Origin: Conidiobolus incongruus B7586
Lineage: Eukaryota; Entomophthoromycota; Entomophthoromycetes; Entomophthorales; Conidiobolaceae
Direction: 5' to 3'
Assembly: GCA_000697335.1 (NCBI GenBank)
Contig: JNEM01016293.1
Location: 1 to 28,216 of the forward strand
DNA length: 28,216 nucleotides
Position numbers and translations under genes: made by a program
Part shown: in pieces, positions 10,510 through 23,630 of the stretch
How the letters are laid out: every line of letters starts with the position of its first letter
How positions within the stretch are numbered: the stretch's first letter is position 1
The notes under the pieces: generated by a model
Database searches by the model: none
The model's input: the letters and a program-made list of their open reading frames with translations, nothing else
What the model was told of the DNA's origin: nothing

Positions 10510-10950
10510 TAACAAAAATAATAATCGCATTGTATTTAAATTAACTCCATTCATATATCATACATAATAAAATTTTTACTTATTAACATTTTATGACTTG
10601 TTTCTATAGTTCATTATAAAATTTTTTTCAGTTCTAAGTTAATAAATTGATTACTAAGTATATGATCATTTTGGAATCTTATCTTTCTGTTCCAATAATA
10701 TTATAAAACGCAGGGAATAAATAAACTTTCTAAACATCTATAAAAATTACTTGATGTCAAAGTCGTCTAATGATATTAACTTCAAATCAATTAATAGCAC
10801 AATATTCAACAGTATGAGTTATTCTTTATTACATACTCCATTTAACAGAATTATAAATTATAATCAATTTGTTGGAGATAATAATTTTGAATTATTTTCA
10901 TTTATATAGCTCCTCAATTTACAAATAAAAAAGCAGTCAAATTTAGTATC
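10510..10950. other. 3' flank of the first MATE gene, no gene
   Basis: AT-rich sequence between the stop codon and the first mariner-like copy. Apart from the possible poly(A) signal I see nothing in it. Confidence 0.5.
10566..10571 (+). terminator. Possible poly(A) signal of the first MATE gene
   Basis: AATAAA lies 57 bp after the TAA stop of the transporter gene, a normal distance for a fungal 3' end. The motif is common by chance in DNA this AT-rich. Confidence 0.35.
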
Positions 10951-12320
10951 ATTTAAAACTAGCAAATTTTATAATTTCATATTTTTCAAGCATTATGTTA
11001 ACTTTGAAAAAATAATTATATATAAAATATATAAGTGAATTAATATTTTCAAACTATTTATATTCATTCATAATTATTTTTTTATTTTAATATTCTTAAT
11101 TAAAAATTTATAGTTGAATTTGATTATACTTCAATTAGATAATAATTATCAAAAGTTTTTAATTATAATATTATTGAAACTTAACCATAAACCCCTTAAA
11201 ATCATTTAAGATTTGTAAAGAGTTTATAAAGATAATATTTTATTTAAAAGCATTATTTAACATAAAATTTGTTAAATTTAATCAGGATATTTTTTAAAAT
11301 TTATTTAATAACAGAGTAATTTTTATCATTACTTGATTACTTATCAAAAAATAAAAAACATATTAAAAAAGATTATTTTATTTGAGTTAAAGAATTATCT
11401 GAGCAATTTGATATTAATTATATAGGTATAATATATATTAAAATTCAATCTTTAATTAATTCATTAAAATATGAAATATATACCTTATGATTTAATAAAA
11501 ACTTAAAAAAAATTAAAATAATTAATATTAAATAAAACGTGTTAAAATATAGATGAAGATAAAGATATTTAGTATAAATTATTATAATTGATAAATTTTA
11601 ATTAATTTTATATAATCTTCTAATTAATAACAAAATAAATTTGTAATTTTAGATTATCTCTTTTATAAATTTAAATAAATTATTAATTTGTTTATAAGCA
11701 AGTGCTAATTATTATAATATATTATAATAATATAGAGTTATTTAATCTTTAAAGACAAATCAATTAATAATAAGTTCTGTATTAGTTTTCTAAATAAAAC
11801 AATTTTTATTTACCTTTGTGTATTAATTATTATCAATATTTGCCTAATGCAAATATATATATAACCATGATTGCAATGATTTTTATCTAATGTTTAACTT
11901 AGCTATATTCATAAATACATATATTAACTTTATAATATCAAATATCATAATAATAATAATAATAATAATTAAATATTAAATATAGATAAAATTATTATAA
12001 AAAATTAATATTTTCAGTATATAACTAGTTCAATAATTTTATAAAACTTTAAATCCAATATGATTGTTGGAATAGTTTTTATTCCTATTATATTAAAGAA
12101 TCTAAATTTCTATGAATTTTTAATATAATGAGGTTATATAAATACTAAATATAAATGATATTTTTAGGCTACTTAGATAATAAAAGAATATATTATAAGA
12201 TAGTTTATTACTGATTATTAATAAATAAATTCTTATTTAATTAATGTCAATAAATTTCAGAAATTAATTTAAAATTTGAAATTTAATTTATTAATACAGA
12301 TAATAAATAATAGCAAAACT
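10950..12320 (+). mobile_element. Degraded mariner-like element, copy A
   Basis: The left part (about 10960-11220) matches, as an inverted repeat, 13500-13800 and 14690-15060, and as a direct repeat 22500-22620; for example CTTAACCATAAACCCCTTAA at about 11180. A helix-turn-helix-like stretch (ELSEQFDINY in translation, about 11385-11420) sits where 22785-22815 has its equivalent, and similarity to 22400-23300 continues to about 11830. From there rightwards the match fades and I could not find the catalytic motifs. It carries no open frame of useful length. Boundaries are estimates. Related to copies B, C and D, but this is the most worn one. Confidence 0.5.
11947..11969. repeat. AAT/TAA trinucleotide microsatellite
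   Basis: About seven to eight perfect TAA units in a row inside the degraded mariner-like copy A, probably a later slippage product. Confidence 0.8.
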
Positions 12321-13800
12321 TTAAAATTAAATTTATATATAAATTTTGATATATAATGTATAAAAATATATAATAAAGAATCTATACTATTATTTAACTA
12401 TTGATAGCATTTTATTATATTCAATGTAAGCTTCTTTTACTAAAAAATAGTTCTTTTTATTAAAAACTGAAATTTAATATTTTATAAATCAATTAAATTC
12501 TTTTATAAAATTTTAAGTAAATTTATTAATTACACAATTAATATTATATGGATTATAACTTTGTAAATATACTAGTGATTATATTTTTCTTAAATATTTT
12601 ACAATAAATATTCTGTTGTTTTAGTTATATTTATTATAATTATTATAAAAAATAAAGACTTTAATATTAATCGGTTTATTAGTAATAAAAGAATATATTT
12701 AATATTAAAACTTATTTATGATAATTAATATTTATTTATAAATAAAACAACTATATATCAGAATCTATTAAATAATGTTAACAAATAATTTTGAAGCTGT
12801 TTATATATTTTTATATAATATATTTAACTCTAAATTGTTCAAGTAATTTATATTATAAAAATATATTAAATATATATTATTAATTTAACTAATATAAATA
12901 GTTTTTTATTTCCTTTTAATTCTGATTAATTAAGTTTTACTTATTATTTCTAGGATCGAGATTATAATTATTACTATTATATTATATTGATATTACATAA
13001 TATTAAATCTAATATAACTATATGAACTTATTTGTTTACAAAGCTTAAATAAATTTTTTTACTAATATATCACTGCCATAGGGATATTATACTAAGTCTT
13101 TTTGCACTATATTGGTTTTATTACCATTATGTTTATAAAATGTTTTTTCAACTTAATAATTTATTTTGTTTTTAAATGATGCCTATATCATATAGTTTAA
13201 GATTAAATAATATTCTTAATTTAATATAAAAATATTTGTTTTGTATATATTTTTAATAATTATTTTATATTATAGTTATTTTAGTTTTATTTAATCTATT
13301 ATTAAATTAAAATATATTAATTTTATATTTTTATTCAGCAAGCAATATTTAAACTTTAAATTTATAATATTCTTATTTTATACATTTTATTAACTAAATA
13401 ATTTTTAATATTATTTTAAATTTTATTATAAAAAAATAAGTAACAAAATATATTAGTTTTTTAGATTAGTAAATTTTAAATAAAATTCTATATAGCTATA
13501 ATCTGACCACTCTAGTAATAAATGATAGTTTTAGAAAAATGTTATTTTAATAAGTTGCTTATAAATCTGATATGATTTTAGAGGATATAAAATTAAGTCT
13601 TAATAACAATATAATTAAAAACTTTTGAAACTTATTATATAGTTTAAAATAAATTCAATTTGATGATAAATTTTTAATTAAAAATCTTATTAATGAATAA
13701 TTATGAATGAATATATATATAGTGTAAGAATAATAATTTCTTTTTTTCTTTATATAAATTTTTTAATTCAATAAAATATTACCATAAAAATTAAATTATA
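12320..13800 (-). mobile_element. Degraded mariner-like element, copy B
   Basis: Reads on the minus strand. Its right part (13490-13740) and its left part (around 12420-12530, with GTAAGCTT and then TCTTTTTATTAAAAACT) each match copy C at the same relative places, so the two are head-to-tail copies. Its 5' end lies near 13800, directly against the 3' end of copy C, with a shared TTACCATAAAAATT-type terminal sequence. No open frame survives. Its left end meets copy A, so A and B lie tail to tail. Boundaries are estimates from by-eye alignment. Confidence 0.5.
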
Positions 13801-15060
13801 ATATAATTTTAAAATTAAAATTAAATAAATTAATTCATATAAAATTAATAGCCTCTTTTATTATTAATAACTTTTTTTATATTTTTGGTAAGCTTTTAAT
13901 ATCTAATAAATAGCTCTTTTTATTAAAAACTAAAATATGATGTTTTAAAAATTAATTTAATTTGTTTGAAAAATTTTTTTTCTTATAAGCTGATTTTCTA
14001 ATTGCTTAAAACAATTGTAATTATATAGGCTATAATTAGGTGAGTATATTAGATATGGTAACTCTCTCTGTTTTTTTATATAAAAAATTTTTTATATTTT
14101 TAACTTTATACATTTTATAATTATCATGCAAAATAATAAGTATTTATAGTTTATATTAAAAACACCATTTAAAAATTATTTTATTTAAGAAAATAATATA
14201 TCACTTAATATTGATTAATTTTTTTAAATTATTAAATAAAAAAAATATATACTATTATAATCTGATAAAATAATTAATATTTACTTATATTTAAAATTTA
14301 TATTTATTGGAATTTATAAAAAGGATTAATATAGCTTAACCTAATATTTTATTTTATTTTTAGATAAAAGATTATATAAAAAAATTTAAGATTTATTAAT
14401 TACAAGTATTTATTATAAAAACCTTTGCTTTTGGTTTTATCTTAATAAGTTTAGTTTAGCTATAGCTATTCTAATTTTCTTTTAAAATTTTGTTAATTTA
14501 TTAGATATCTATTTTACATTTTTATTAATTAAGTTTAAACTTAAGTATATATAATATACTTATATAATTAAAATAAAATTATTTTAATAATTCTTTAATT
14601 AAAATAGAAAAATATATCTTAATATATTTTTTATTTTATAAATAAGTAAAAAAATAACAATAGAAATTGAGATTTTTTAATTTAAGTAAATTTTAAATAA
14701 TGTCCTTTCTAATTTTAAAATTACAAATATAGTGATATATGGTAGTTTTAAATAAAGCACCATCTTTAAAAGTTGTTTACAAGTTTTAAATAATTTTAGA
14801 GGATTTATAGTTAGGTTTTAAAGATATAAAAATAAAGCCTTTTGATAATCACTATTTAGTTTAAATAAGATTAAATTTAAGTATAAATTTTAAAATCAAA
14901 ATATTTTAATAAAAAAATAATTAAAATTAAATATAAATATATAGTTTGAAATTATTTATTTTTTTATATATTTTATATCTAAATAACTTTTTAAAATATA
15001 TAATATATTTAAGAAATTAAAATTAAAAAATTTACCATTTTTTAATTTTTATACTAATAT
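13800..15060 (-). mobile_element. Degraded mariner-like element, copy C
   Basis: A minus-strand copy of about 1.26 kb, the usual mariner size. Translation shows DNYKMY at the second catalytic aspartate (codon 14123-14125). Further on comes LPYLIYSPNYSLYNYN followed by CFKQLENQLI, the mariner HPPYSPDxxPxDY region. The two blocks are in different frames, so at least one indel separates them. The last catalytic aspartate is asparagine. The right end (about 15025-15060, AAAAAATTTACCATTTTTTA) resembles the complement of the left end of copy A and the right end of copy D (about 23590-23620), so it is probably the terminal inverted repeat. The element is dead and heavily converted to A+T. Confidence 0.6.
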
Positions 15061-15162
15061 TATCTTAAATTTAAAATAATAAGAAATTTTTTAATTTTTA
15101 ATTATTTAAATACATTATTAGCTTTAAATAAATATACAATGGCCTACAAAAGTGAGTTATAT

Positions 15163-15559
15163 AGTTAAAAAACTAATTCTCTAAATCTTTATATATACTT
15201 TCATATAATTCAATTAACTATAAATTATATGATTAATTTATACTTATATAGTTAAATTAATTATATAAATAATGTTAAATTATCTAATAAACTAGGTTTT
15301 TTTTTCCTCTCAATTCTTACTATTTTTTATTTTTACATTATTTCTAAAATTGAAACTACTTCTTATTAATATCATAGTATATTAATACTACCTAATATAA
15401 ATCTTAATATATTAGTGATTCACCCTAGTTTGAAGCTTAATTAAACTTTATTTATATTTGCACATTATAGCTATATTATATTAATATATTCTATACCATA
15501 TTACTTTTATATTAAGTTTTCCTCTATACTATATTAATTTTATTACTATTATACTTATA
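15163..15559 (+). repeat. 5' LTR of the chromovirus fossil
   Basis: About 397 bp, matching 20455-20849 along its whole length, with mostly C/T and G/A differences. It is preceded by TATAT and followed by a primer-binding-like sequence. The terminal TG...CA is no longer visible. Confidence 0.85.
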
Positions 15560-18500
15560 TAGTAACAACAATAAAACTATTAAAAACCTATTAGAAATTA
15601 ATAACTATCTATATTAAATCTAATTATTACTATTTTAAATCTTATCTATAATTTATTTTATTTAAATTTAACACTATATACTATAATATTATTAAAAAAA
15701 GAGATACCCTTATACTATTTTAATAATGATAGTAGTTTAATTACTGAGTGAATCTAAAACTTTAGTTTTTAAAAGCTTACTACCCTCTAAGAAGCTTATA
15801 TTAGACAACTTCTGATTAAAAAAAACATGTCTCAAAGAGCTTAAATTTAACAAACTAGCTACTTTATTATAGTTAATATATTAAACCACCTCCTTATTGT
15901 TTTTAAAAACAAATTAACTATTTATAATAATTTTAAAAACCTCTATAAACTTAAAAACTAGATTAAAAATATAAAGAATTATTTTAATTTAATCCCTGAT
16001 AAAAATCTTAAGAATATCTTTAAATTAGCTATTTCTTTTTTAGAAAAATTTGTTTATATATAGTAATTAACTTATTATAAATTTAATCCTAAAGAATCTT
16101 TAAGAGGATAACTTACTATAAAGATATAAACTTTTAAACAATTGGAAAAAACCTTTAAAGAGAAGTATTACCCAAAAAATTAAGTTTAATTAACAAGAGA
16201 AAAGCTTTTCTAACTTAAATAAAAAACTTCTATAAGATAATTAATTGAGAAATTTAATGAGATATGTTTAAATATATTAAATATCACTGAAAAAAAATAA
16301 ATCCACAAACTATTATAATGCTTTAACCCTTAAGTAAAGCTCTAATTAGTTAGTAGGGAATACTTTAATAATATGTTTTTTTCTAATATTTGTGATATAA
16401 TAATTATAATTGATGATATCTTTTACTCTATAACTAAATTTTCCTATCCTAAAAATTAATCCTTTAAATTTTACTTTAACCCACTTAAATTTCAAATGAT
16501 AGATGTTTCTATTTTAAAGTTTTATAAGAAAACCTTTAGTGAAGAAACTAAAGTTTACTTGAGAATAAACAAAGGTTGTTATTATTGTTAAAAGACTTAA
16601 GTTAATTATAAAGCTGATAAATACCCTTTAAGAAAACAATATCTATCTAATTCTCAATAATCTTAACTTATTAACTATAAATCAAACTTGAATAATATTA
16701 ATATAACTTTAGAATCATCTTTTTTATAATTAGTTAGCAAATTCTAATTTAATCTACAAAAGTTCTAATAGACTACTAATTCCACAAATTAAATTATATA
16801 TATTAGAGAAATTTAACTGATTAAACTATTAGAAACTAGAAATATTCTAGTAATTAATCTACCTTGTAATTTTTTACCTTTAACTATCACTTTATTGTTT
16901 ATGTTAATTAGTATTTTTATAAATATACTTATTAGTGTTCTAATTAATTCTAGTTATTTTAGTTATATTATCTCTTTTTTTATTGTTGTAAAGTTATCTT
17001 TACCTACTTAAAAAAGTAACTTGATAATTAAATATACTAACAACTTAATAGAACAACCATCTAATATTATATTTAAATACTTATTATTACTTCTTAATTA
17101 TTCCTAATATATTAAATTTTTAGTTGGTAACATTAGCTATAATTTTATACTAGGTTAAAATTAGTTTGAATATTACCCTAGAAGGTTACAAATTTATTTT
17201 TTTTATATTCTAAAAAAAATTAGTAGAATTAATCTTAAAAAATCTATATTACCCTACTATAAAACTATTAAATATTATACCTAACACTAACTTTACAATT
17301 GTAGCAAATAATTTTATTATTATAAACAAAAATCAATGTAAAAAACTAATTAAAAACTTTAATAATTTATAAAGATATATATTTGTTTATTATTTATCTA
17401 TTAATACTTTATCTATTAATTTCAATAAAGTTATATTGAATAATTACTTCTTATATAATATAGTAAGTTAATTTGCTAATGTTTTTAAACTTATAGATAA
17501 ATTACCTTTTAAATATAATATTAAGTATAAAATTAAACTACTCTTTAATACACAACTATACTTAAAGTTTATTTACCATTTATCTCTTAAATAATATCAA
17601 ACTTTAAAAGAAGAAATCTAAAAACTACTTAAAAATAAACATATTAAACCTTCTTCTTTATTATAAAGATTTTTAATTCTCTTTATAAAAAAGGTTAATG
17701 GTAGTTAAAGATTATATATTAATAATTGTGTTTTAAACTTTAAAACTATCAAGGATAAAATGTTATTACTAAACTTATATAATATTAAAGATAAATTACT
17801 TAAATCAATTATATTTACTAAACTAAATGTTAAGAATAAATATTATAACATTAAAGTTGAAGAAAATTCTATCCTTTTAACTATTTTCAATACTCTTTTA
17901 AGTTATTATAAATTTATTATTATAAATTTTAAATAGTGTAATGCTTTTGTAACTTTTATTTAATTTATCAATTCCTTTTTTAACCTTGTTTTTAATAACT
18001 TTATTATTATTTACCTTGATAATATTTTAATCTATTCAAAAACTAAAGAAGAATATATTTAACATGTTAATTAAGTTTTATAAATTATTCAAGAATATAA
18101 ATTACTTTTGAAATTATCAAAATATATTTTTAGTACCTCTTCTATTTTTTTCTATAGTTATATTATTTCTTTTTAAAGAATTAATATTAATCTAACTAAA
18201 CTCAATAGTGTTAAAGCTTTTATTATACCTATAAACAAAAATCAACTTATGTTTATACTTAGATTATTAAATTACTTTAAAAATTTCATTGATTTTTTTG
18301 TTGAACCTATTACTCTTTTTACTAATCTTTTAAGAAAAAACACTTTTTTTAAATAAACTCCACTATATACTTTTTACATAAATGCTTTAATTTTCTATAT
18401 TACTAATATTCTTGTCTTATCTATTTTTAATCTAAAACTACCTACTATTATTTTTACTAACTCTAGTTTTTTTATAATTAGTAGATAGTTAACTTAATTT

Positions 18501-20254
18501 GAATTTAATTTATATTTTACTTTATAACTATAGGATAAAATAATAAATAGGGGAGAATAAGTTGAGTTTAACTTTACAAATATTATTTTAAAACTAATAA
18601 TATTCTGGTTAAAAAAATAAAACTAGTTGAATTAAAATACCTAGTTTATAATTAAAAACTTTTTGCTTTGGTAGAAATAATCAAAAATCATTTATATTTC
18701 TTGTTTTACAACCTTTTCTTAATATTTACAAATTATAAATCACTTATTTATTTAAATACTCAGAAGTATTTATCAAGAAAATAAATTAGATAGATTAAAA
18801 TTATCTAAGCTTACTTTTTCTTTATTTAATATCTTTTAGGTTAATGAAATTATGTTGTAGATACTTTATTAAAAAATTTTACATATTTATCCTTTTATTC
18901 TAATTATAAAAACCCAGCAAATATTAACTTAATAATTATTAATAAAAGAAATAAAGAATTTATTAAACTATTTTAAGAAACACTACTAAATAATAATTTC
19001 TTTATTTTAGTTAAAGGAAAACTCTTTATACTATTAGAAAACTAATTAAAATATGTTAAAAAATTTAAAATTATCAATAACTTACTATATTATAATAATT
19101 GTCTACATATTTTTAATATTCCTAAGATATAACAAATAATATTTAAAGAATGCTATAACTTATTTATTAAAGGATATTAAAACTAGTTAAAAACTGTTAA
19201 AAGAATTAAAATAAGGTATTACTAGCTTTCCCTAGTTAAATTAATTTAGAAATATACTAATACCTGTGATATATACTAAAAAACTAAATATAATATTCAA
19301 TTAAAATATGGTAAACTTATTCCTTTATAAGTCTTTAATAAAATTTAACAACAAATCCAATTTAATTTCATAGAAATTCTTAAATCAACAAATAATTATA
19401 ACAACTTACTAATTGTAATTGATTCATTTTCTAAATATACTTATTTCATTCCTTGTTTCAAAACTTCTATAACTAAAGATATTACATAATTATTATTCTC
19501 TAATATCTTTACCCATTATGAAATTTTATAAACTATTGTATCTGATAGAGATATGTGATTCAACTCTTAATTTTAAAAGTCACTATCTTTTTCTTTTAAG
19601 ATTAACCTAACTATATCTATTATTAATTATCACTAAACTAATAAACTTACTAAAAAAAACTATTAAAACCTTAAAGCAAATAATTAAAGCTTATATTAAC
19701 AATAATTAGTTAAATTAGAATACCTATATCTATCAACTCTAATATTCATTTAACACTTTTATCAATAAATTAACAGGTTTTAATATTTATTTCATTAATT
19801 ATAATAAATATTCTAATTTAATAATTACTCTAAAACTTCAAATTAATTTACCTTTAAATATTGTTGAATTTTAATTTAATATCAAGTATATTAATTCCCT
19901 TGTTAAATTTAACTTAGAAGAAAATTAAAGGATTATAGAATAATAATACTTAAAGTTATTTAGAAATCCTTTTAAATATAAAATTAACATGCTTGTATAC
20001 TTAGGATAATCTACTCTTAAACCTATCCTATTTAAATCTAGCTTAAACCTAAAATACTTACTATTATATTATAATCCCTATAAAATTTAATCTATTGATT
20101 TAATTTTTAAAAATATTACTTTAGAATTATCTCTAACTTTGAAGATTAACTTTACCTTTTATATATCTAAAATTAAACTATACTTTAAAGATTTTAACAC
20201 TTTTCTTAATTGATTAAAAATTTTAAAACTAGATTTAATTATTAATTAAGATAG

Positions 20255-20430
20255 AGAAGAAGAATACTATATTAATTACATAATTAAATTTAAATTTATT
20301 AGGAATAAACTTTATTTTTATATAAAATAAATAGGTTATCTTATTAAAAAAGTTACATAAGAACCCCTAGAGAATATTAAGAATATTTTAACCTATTATA
20401 CCTATTTAAAAAAATCTAAAGAGTATATCT
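20255..20430 (+). other. Chromodomain of the second chromovirus fossil
   Basis: The integrase C-terminus ends in a chromodomain-like stretch (EEEYYINYIIKFK, then IGYL, then EPLENIKN). The order of conserved hydrophobic and charged residues fits chromovirus integrases. It supports the family placement. The wording differs from the chromodomain at 3060-3240, so the two fossils are probably different chromovirus lineages. Confidence 0.65.
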
Positions 20431-20454
20431 CTTCTAAAAAATTTACTAAGGGAG

Positions 20455-20849
20455 TATTAAAAGACTAATTCTTTAAATTTTTATATATACTTTCATATAA
20501 TTTAATTAACTATAAATTATATAATTAATTTATACTTATAAAATTAAATTAATTATATAAATAGTGTTGAATTATCTAATAAATTAAGTTTTTTTTCTTC
20601 TCAATTCTTACTATTTTTTATTTTTACACTATTTCTAAAATTGAAACTATTTTTTATTAATATTATAGTATATTAACACTATCTAATATAAAGCTTAATA
20701 TATTAGTGACTCACCCTAGTTTAAAGTTTAGTTAAACTTTATTTACATTTGTATACTATAGCCACACTATATTATTATATTCTATACCACATTATTTTAT
20801 ATTAAATTTTCCTCTATATTATATTAGTTTCATTATCACTACATCTATA
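20455..20849 (+). repeat. 3' LTR of the chromovirus fossil
   Basis: About 395 bp, homologous to 15163-15559. It follows the polypurine tract at 20448-20454 and is followed by TATAT, after which the sequence of the host Tc1-like element resumes. Confidence 0.85.
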
Positions 20850-21009
20850 TATATAATTATAACTATATATATTATTATTAATAACTCTATTAATTCTTAA
20901 TTAAATTAATTTAAATTAAAATATATAATAAACTTATATTAATTATTTATAATTAAGTATTTTTAATCTAATTATATTAACTTTTAGTTGATATATTAAA
21001 GTTTAAATT

Positions 21010-22085
21010 TTATCTAAGGTAAATTATAAATTTATATATTTTAGTTATAAAAAGAAAATTAAAATTTAATATATTTATCTTTTACTTTCTTAACTTCTTT
21101 AAGTTTATAAGGTATAAAGTTAATTAACTTCTTATATTAAGAAAATTTAATTTTGTTTTAAGTTTCTTAAATATATTCTTAAAGCTCATTTAAATTTTTT
21201 ACTGGTGGGAAAGCTTTAACTATTTTTTTTAACTAATCCCAAAAGTGTTTAATTAAATTAAAGTTAAAAGATTAAAAAAACAACTTTATAACAATTATTT
21301 TATTATTTTTAAACTATTTAGTAATAGAAATAGCAATATAACAAAAGATATTATCTTATTAAAAAATAACATCTAATTTATTTAACTTATATTATTCAAT
21401 AGTTTTTTTAATTGATTGTTTAGAATATTTTAGTATATCTCAACATTAATTCCCCTATTAACTTTACAAAGATATTTTATACTAGAAGATAATATATATC
21501 CTTAAACTATAATTAACCTACTATTATATTTTTGGGTTAAAATAACATAATAGTTATAAAGTAGTTTTTTGTTTTTTCTGAAATATCTAGCTTTTTTATT
21601 AAATTTACTAAAGTATATTTTTGTTTCATTAGATTAAATAACCTTACTCTAATTAATTTTAGTTTAACTTTAGTAATAATATTTAAACTCTTGTTTAACT
21701 TTACAATAAAATTTCTTTAATTAAAGGTATTTTTTCTTAAATTGTAAGTGGTATCTATTATAATATAAAGTATATATAATAGTATTAGTACTAACTAATA
21801 TCCTTATATAGTTTTGTAATTTTTTCTATACTTCTACAATAGTATTATATTTACCTATACTAACTAACCTATAAATATACCTTTTATCATATTTATCTAT
21901 AATCCTAATATATTTAAGTTTAGGTTTAAATAAATCCTTACCTTAATTTTTAATAGCTTTAACTATAATAAACTAACTAACATTAGTAATTCTAGCAATT
22001 TTATAAGTTGATTTACCTTTACTATAGAGTTGATTAATACATAAGTAAATTTTTTTAGAGAGGGATTTAAGTATTTTAATACTAA
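21010..22085 (-). pseudogene. Tc1-like transposase of copy 2, heavily eroded
   Basis: Minus-strand homologue of the transposase at 1094-2158. The first catalytic site is N in SNETKI-like context (codon 21628-21630). The second is an intact DN (aspartate codon 21353-21355). The third is lysine in place of glutamate (codon 21248-21250, GAA to AAA). The tryptophan lost in copy 1 is still present here (HFWD). The second and third sites are again 34 residues apart. The distance between the first and second sites differs from copy 1 by one base, so at least one frameshift has occurred. There are many more stops than in copy 1. Ends are set by analogy with copy 1. Confidence 0.75.
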
Positions 22086-22399
22086 TATTATTTAAAATAA
22101 CAATTTATAATAATAATACTAGTATATATATATAATTTAATAATAAAAAGATTTAAGTAATTTTTGTTTTATATACCCTTTTAACTCTTAAACTTGTAAA
22201 TTTATCACTCACCTTATTTAAAATTTAAGATTTAATATATTAACCAATAATATATTAAATATAATTAAATATAACCTATTATAATCAGGTAATATACTTT
22301 AATTATATACTTTAATTTAAATTAATTTAGTTAAGAATTATTTAAGTTACAGGTAAATATATAAGTGATTTTTATTTTATGACTTACTTTTATAGGCTA

Positions 22400-23630
22400 A
22401 TATATATATATATAAACTAAATAAGAAATTATATATTTTTAAAATTAATATATATATAATATAATTTTTTTAATTAAAAAATTAACTCTTTAAAATTGAT
22501 TATATAATTTAATTCTATTTTAACTAATTAATAATTATCAAAAGTTTTTTATTATAATATCATTTAAACTTAACCATAAACTTTTTAAAATTATTTAAAA
22601 TTTACAAGCAGCTTTTAATAATAAAATATTATCTAGATTAACTATATATTATTAAATAAATTATTTTAAAGTTAAAAAAACCTATCTGAAACCTATTATT
22701 ATATAAAAATTTAAATTTAACTATTATTTTTGAAATTATTAATAGAGTGAATAAATATATTAAAAATCACTTTTTTATTTTAGTTAAAAAACTATTTAAA
22801 TACTTAAATATTAACTTTATAAGTATTTTATTTATATTAAAATTTAAACTAAAATTAATAAATAAAAATATAAAATAAATATCTTATAATTAAACTAAAG
22901 CTCAAAAAATAATTAAAATAGTTATTACTAGATAAAATTTACAAAAATGTTACTAGAAACTTAAGCTTTTAAAACAAATAATTTTAATTGATAAATCTTA
23001 AATCTTTATATATAATCCTTTATTAAAGCACAAATCAAAATGTTAGATTAGGTTAAATTAACCTCCTTAATAAATCCTTTTAAATAAGCATTTTGTTAAT
23101 AAATTAATATTAATTATTAAAAAAAATAATTTTAGTATATACTACTTTTATTTAAGTTTTACAATGAAATTAATTAATAGTAAACTTTATATTATTTTTT
23201 AAATAAAATTATTTTTAATTAGTGTTCTTAATATAATTTAAGAAAACCTAATATTTTGTTTGATAATTATAAAATATATTAATCTAAAATTACAAAAAAC
23301 TTTCTAATTAAAAATAACTAGAAAAAACAACTATATCTAATATATTCCTTAGATTATAATCTATATAATTATAATTATTTTAGGTAATTAAAAAACTAGC
23401 TTATAAGAAAGAAAAATTCTATAAATAAATATAATTAGTTTGTGAAATATCAAAATTCAGTTTTTAATAAAAAAAACTACATTTTAGATATTAGAAGTTT
23501 ATTAAAAATATAGCAAAATGTTTATTTATTTTCAATCACAAAAAATTCCCATTATATATAAAATAATATTAAAAAAATCTATAATTAAAAAATTTGTCAT
23601 TTTATTTAATTGATAATTTTCAATAATTTT
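22400..23630 (+). mobile_element. Degraded mariner-like element, copy D
   Basis: Plus-strand copy, directly right of Tc1-like copy 2, with homology to copies A to C. It shows FDNYKIY with the second catalytic aspartate (codon 23262-23264), then LYLIYSLDYNLYNYN. The third catalytic position (codon 23367-23369) lies exactly 35 codons after the second, as in DD34D mariners, but encodes asparagine. LIRKK follows shortly after, where mariners have LxRGKRF. Several internal stops are present. A probable right terminal repeat lies at about 23590-23625. The left end may have been cut by the neighbouring Tc1 insertion. The left boundary is an estimate. Confidence 0.65.

Larger units (their letters stand above)
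15163..20849 (+). mobile_element. Complete-length Ty3/gypsy chromovirus fossil
   Basis: A 5687-bp LTR retrotransposon fossil with both LTRs (15163-15559 and 20455-20849) and matching 5-bp flanks TATAT (15158-15162 and 20850-20854). A primer-binding-like site starts near 15560, and a polypurine tract AAGGGAG lies at 20448-20454, directly before the 3' LTR. Parts in order: gag with a CCHC-type zinc knuckle (about 16577-16630), protease region (about 16830-17160), reverse transcriptase (about 17640-18200, with a YLDx box near 18012), RNase H (about 18350-18900), integrase (about 19080-19900, core DSFSKY at about 19421) and a chromodomain near 20255-20430. It is dead with very many breaks. The LTRs still look roughly nine-tenths identical by eye, and their differences are mainly transitions. 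A clock estimate would therefore overstate its age. It sits inside Tc1-like copy 2. Confidence 0.9.
15142..22397 (-). mobile_element. Tc1-like DNA transposon, copy 2, split by a chromovirus
   Basis: The left outer repeat (from 15142, GCCTACAAAAGTGAGTTATA) and right outer repeat (22363-22397) are inverted copies of each other and of the ends of copy 1. The inner repeats (about 21005-21050 and 22183-22220) sit at the same depth as in copy 1. After 20854 the sequence continues as copy 1 does from about 940 onward, so the chromovirus at 15163-20849 landed about 20 bp inside this element. The right flank is TA (22398-22399); the left flank is TG, probably a changed TA. Removing the insertion leaves about 1.57 kb, the length of copy 1. 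This copy is more eroded than copy 1. Confidence 0.85.
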
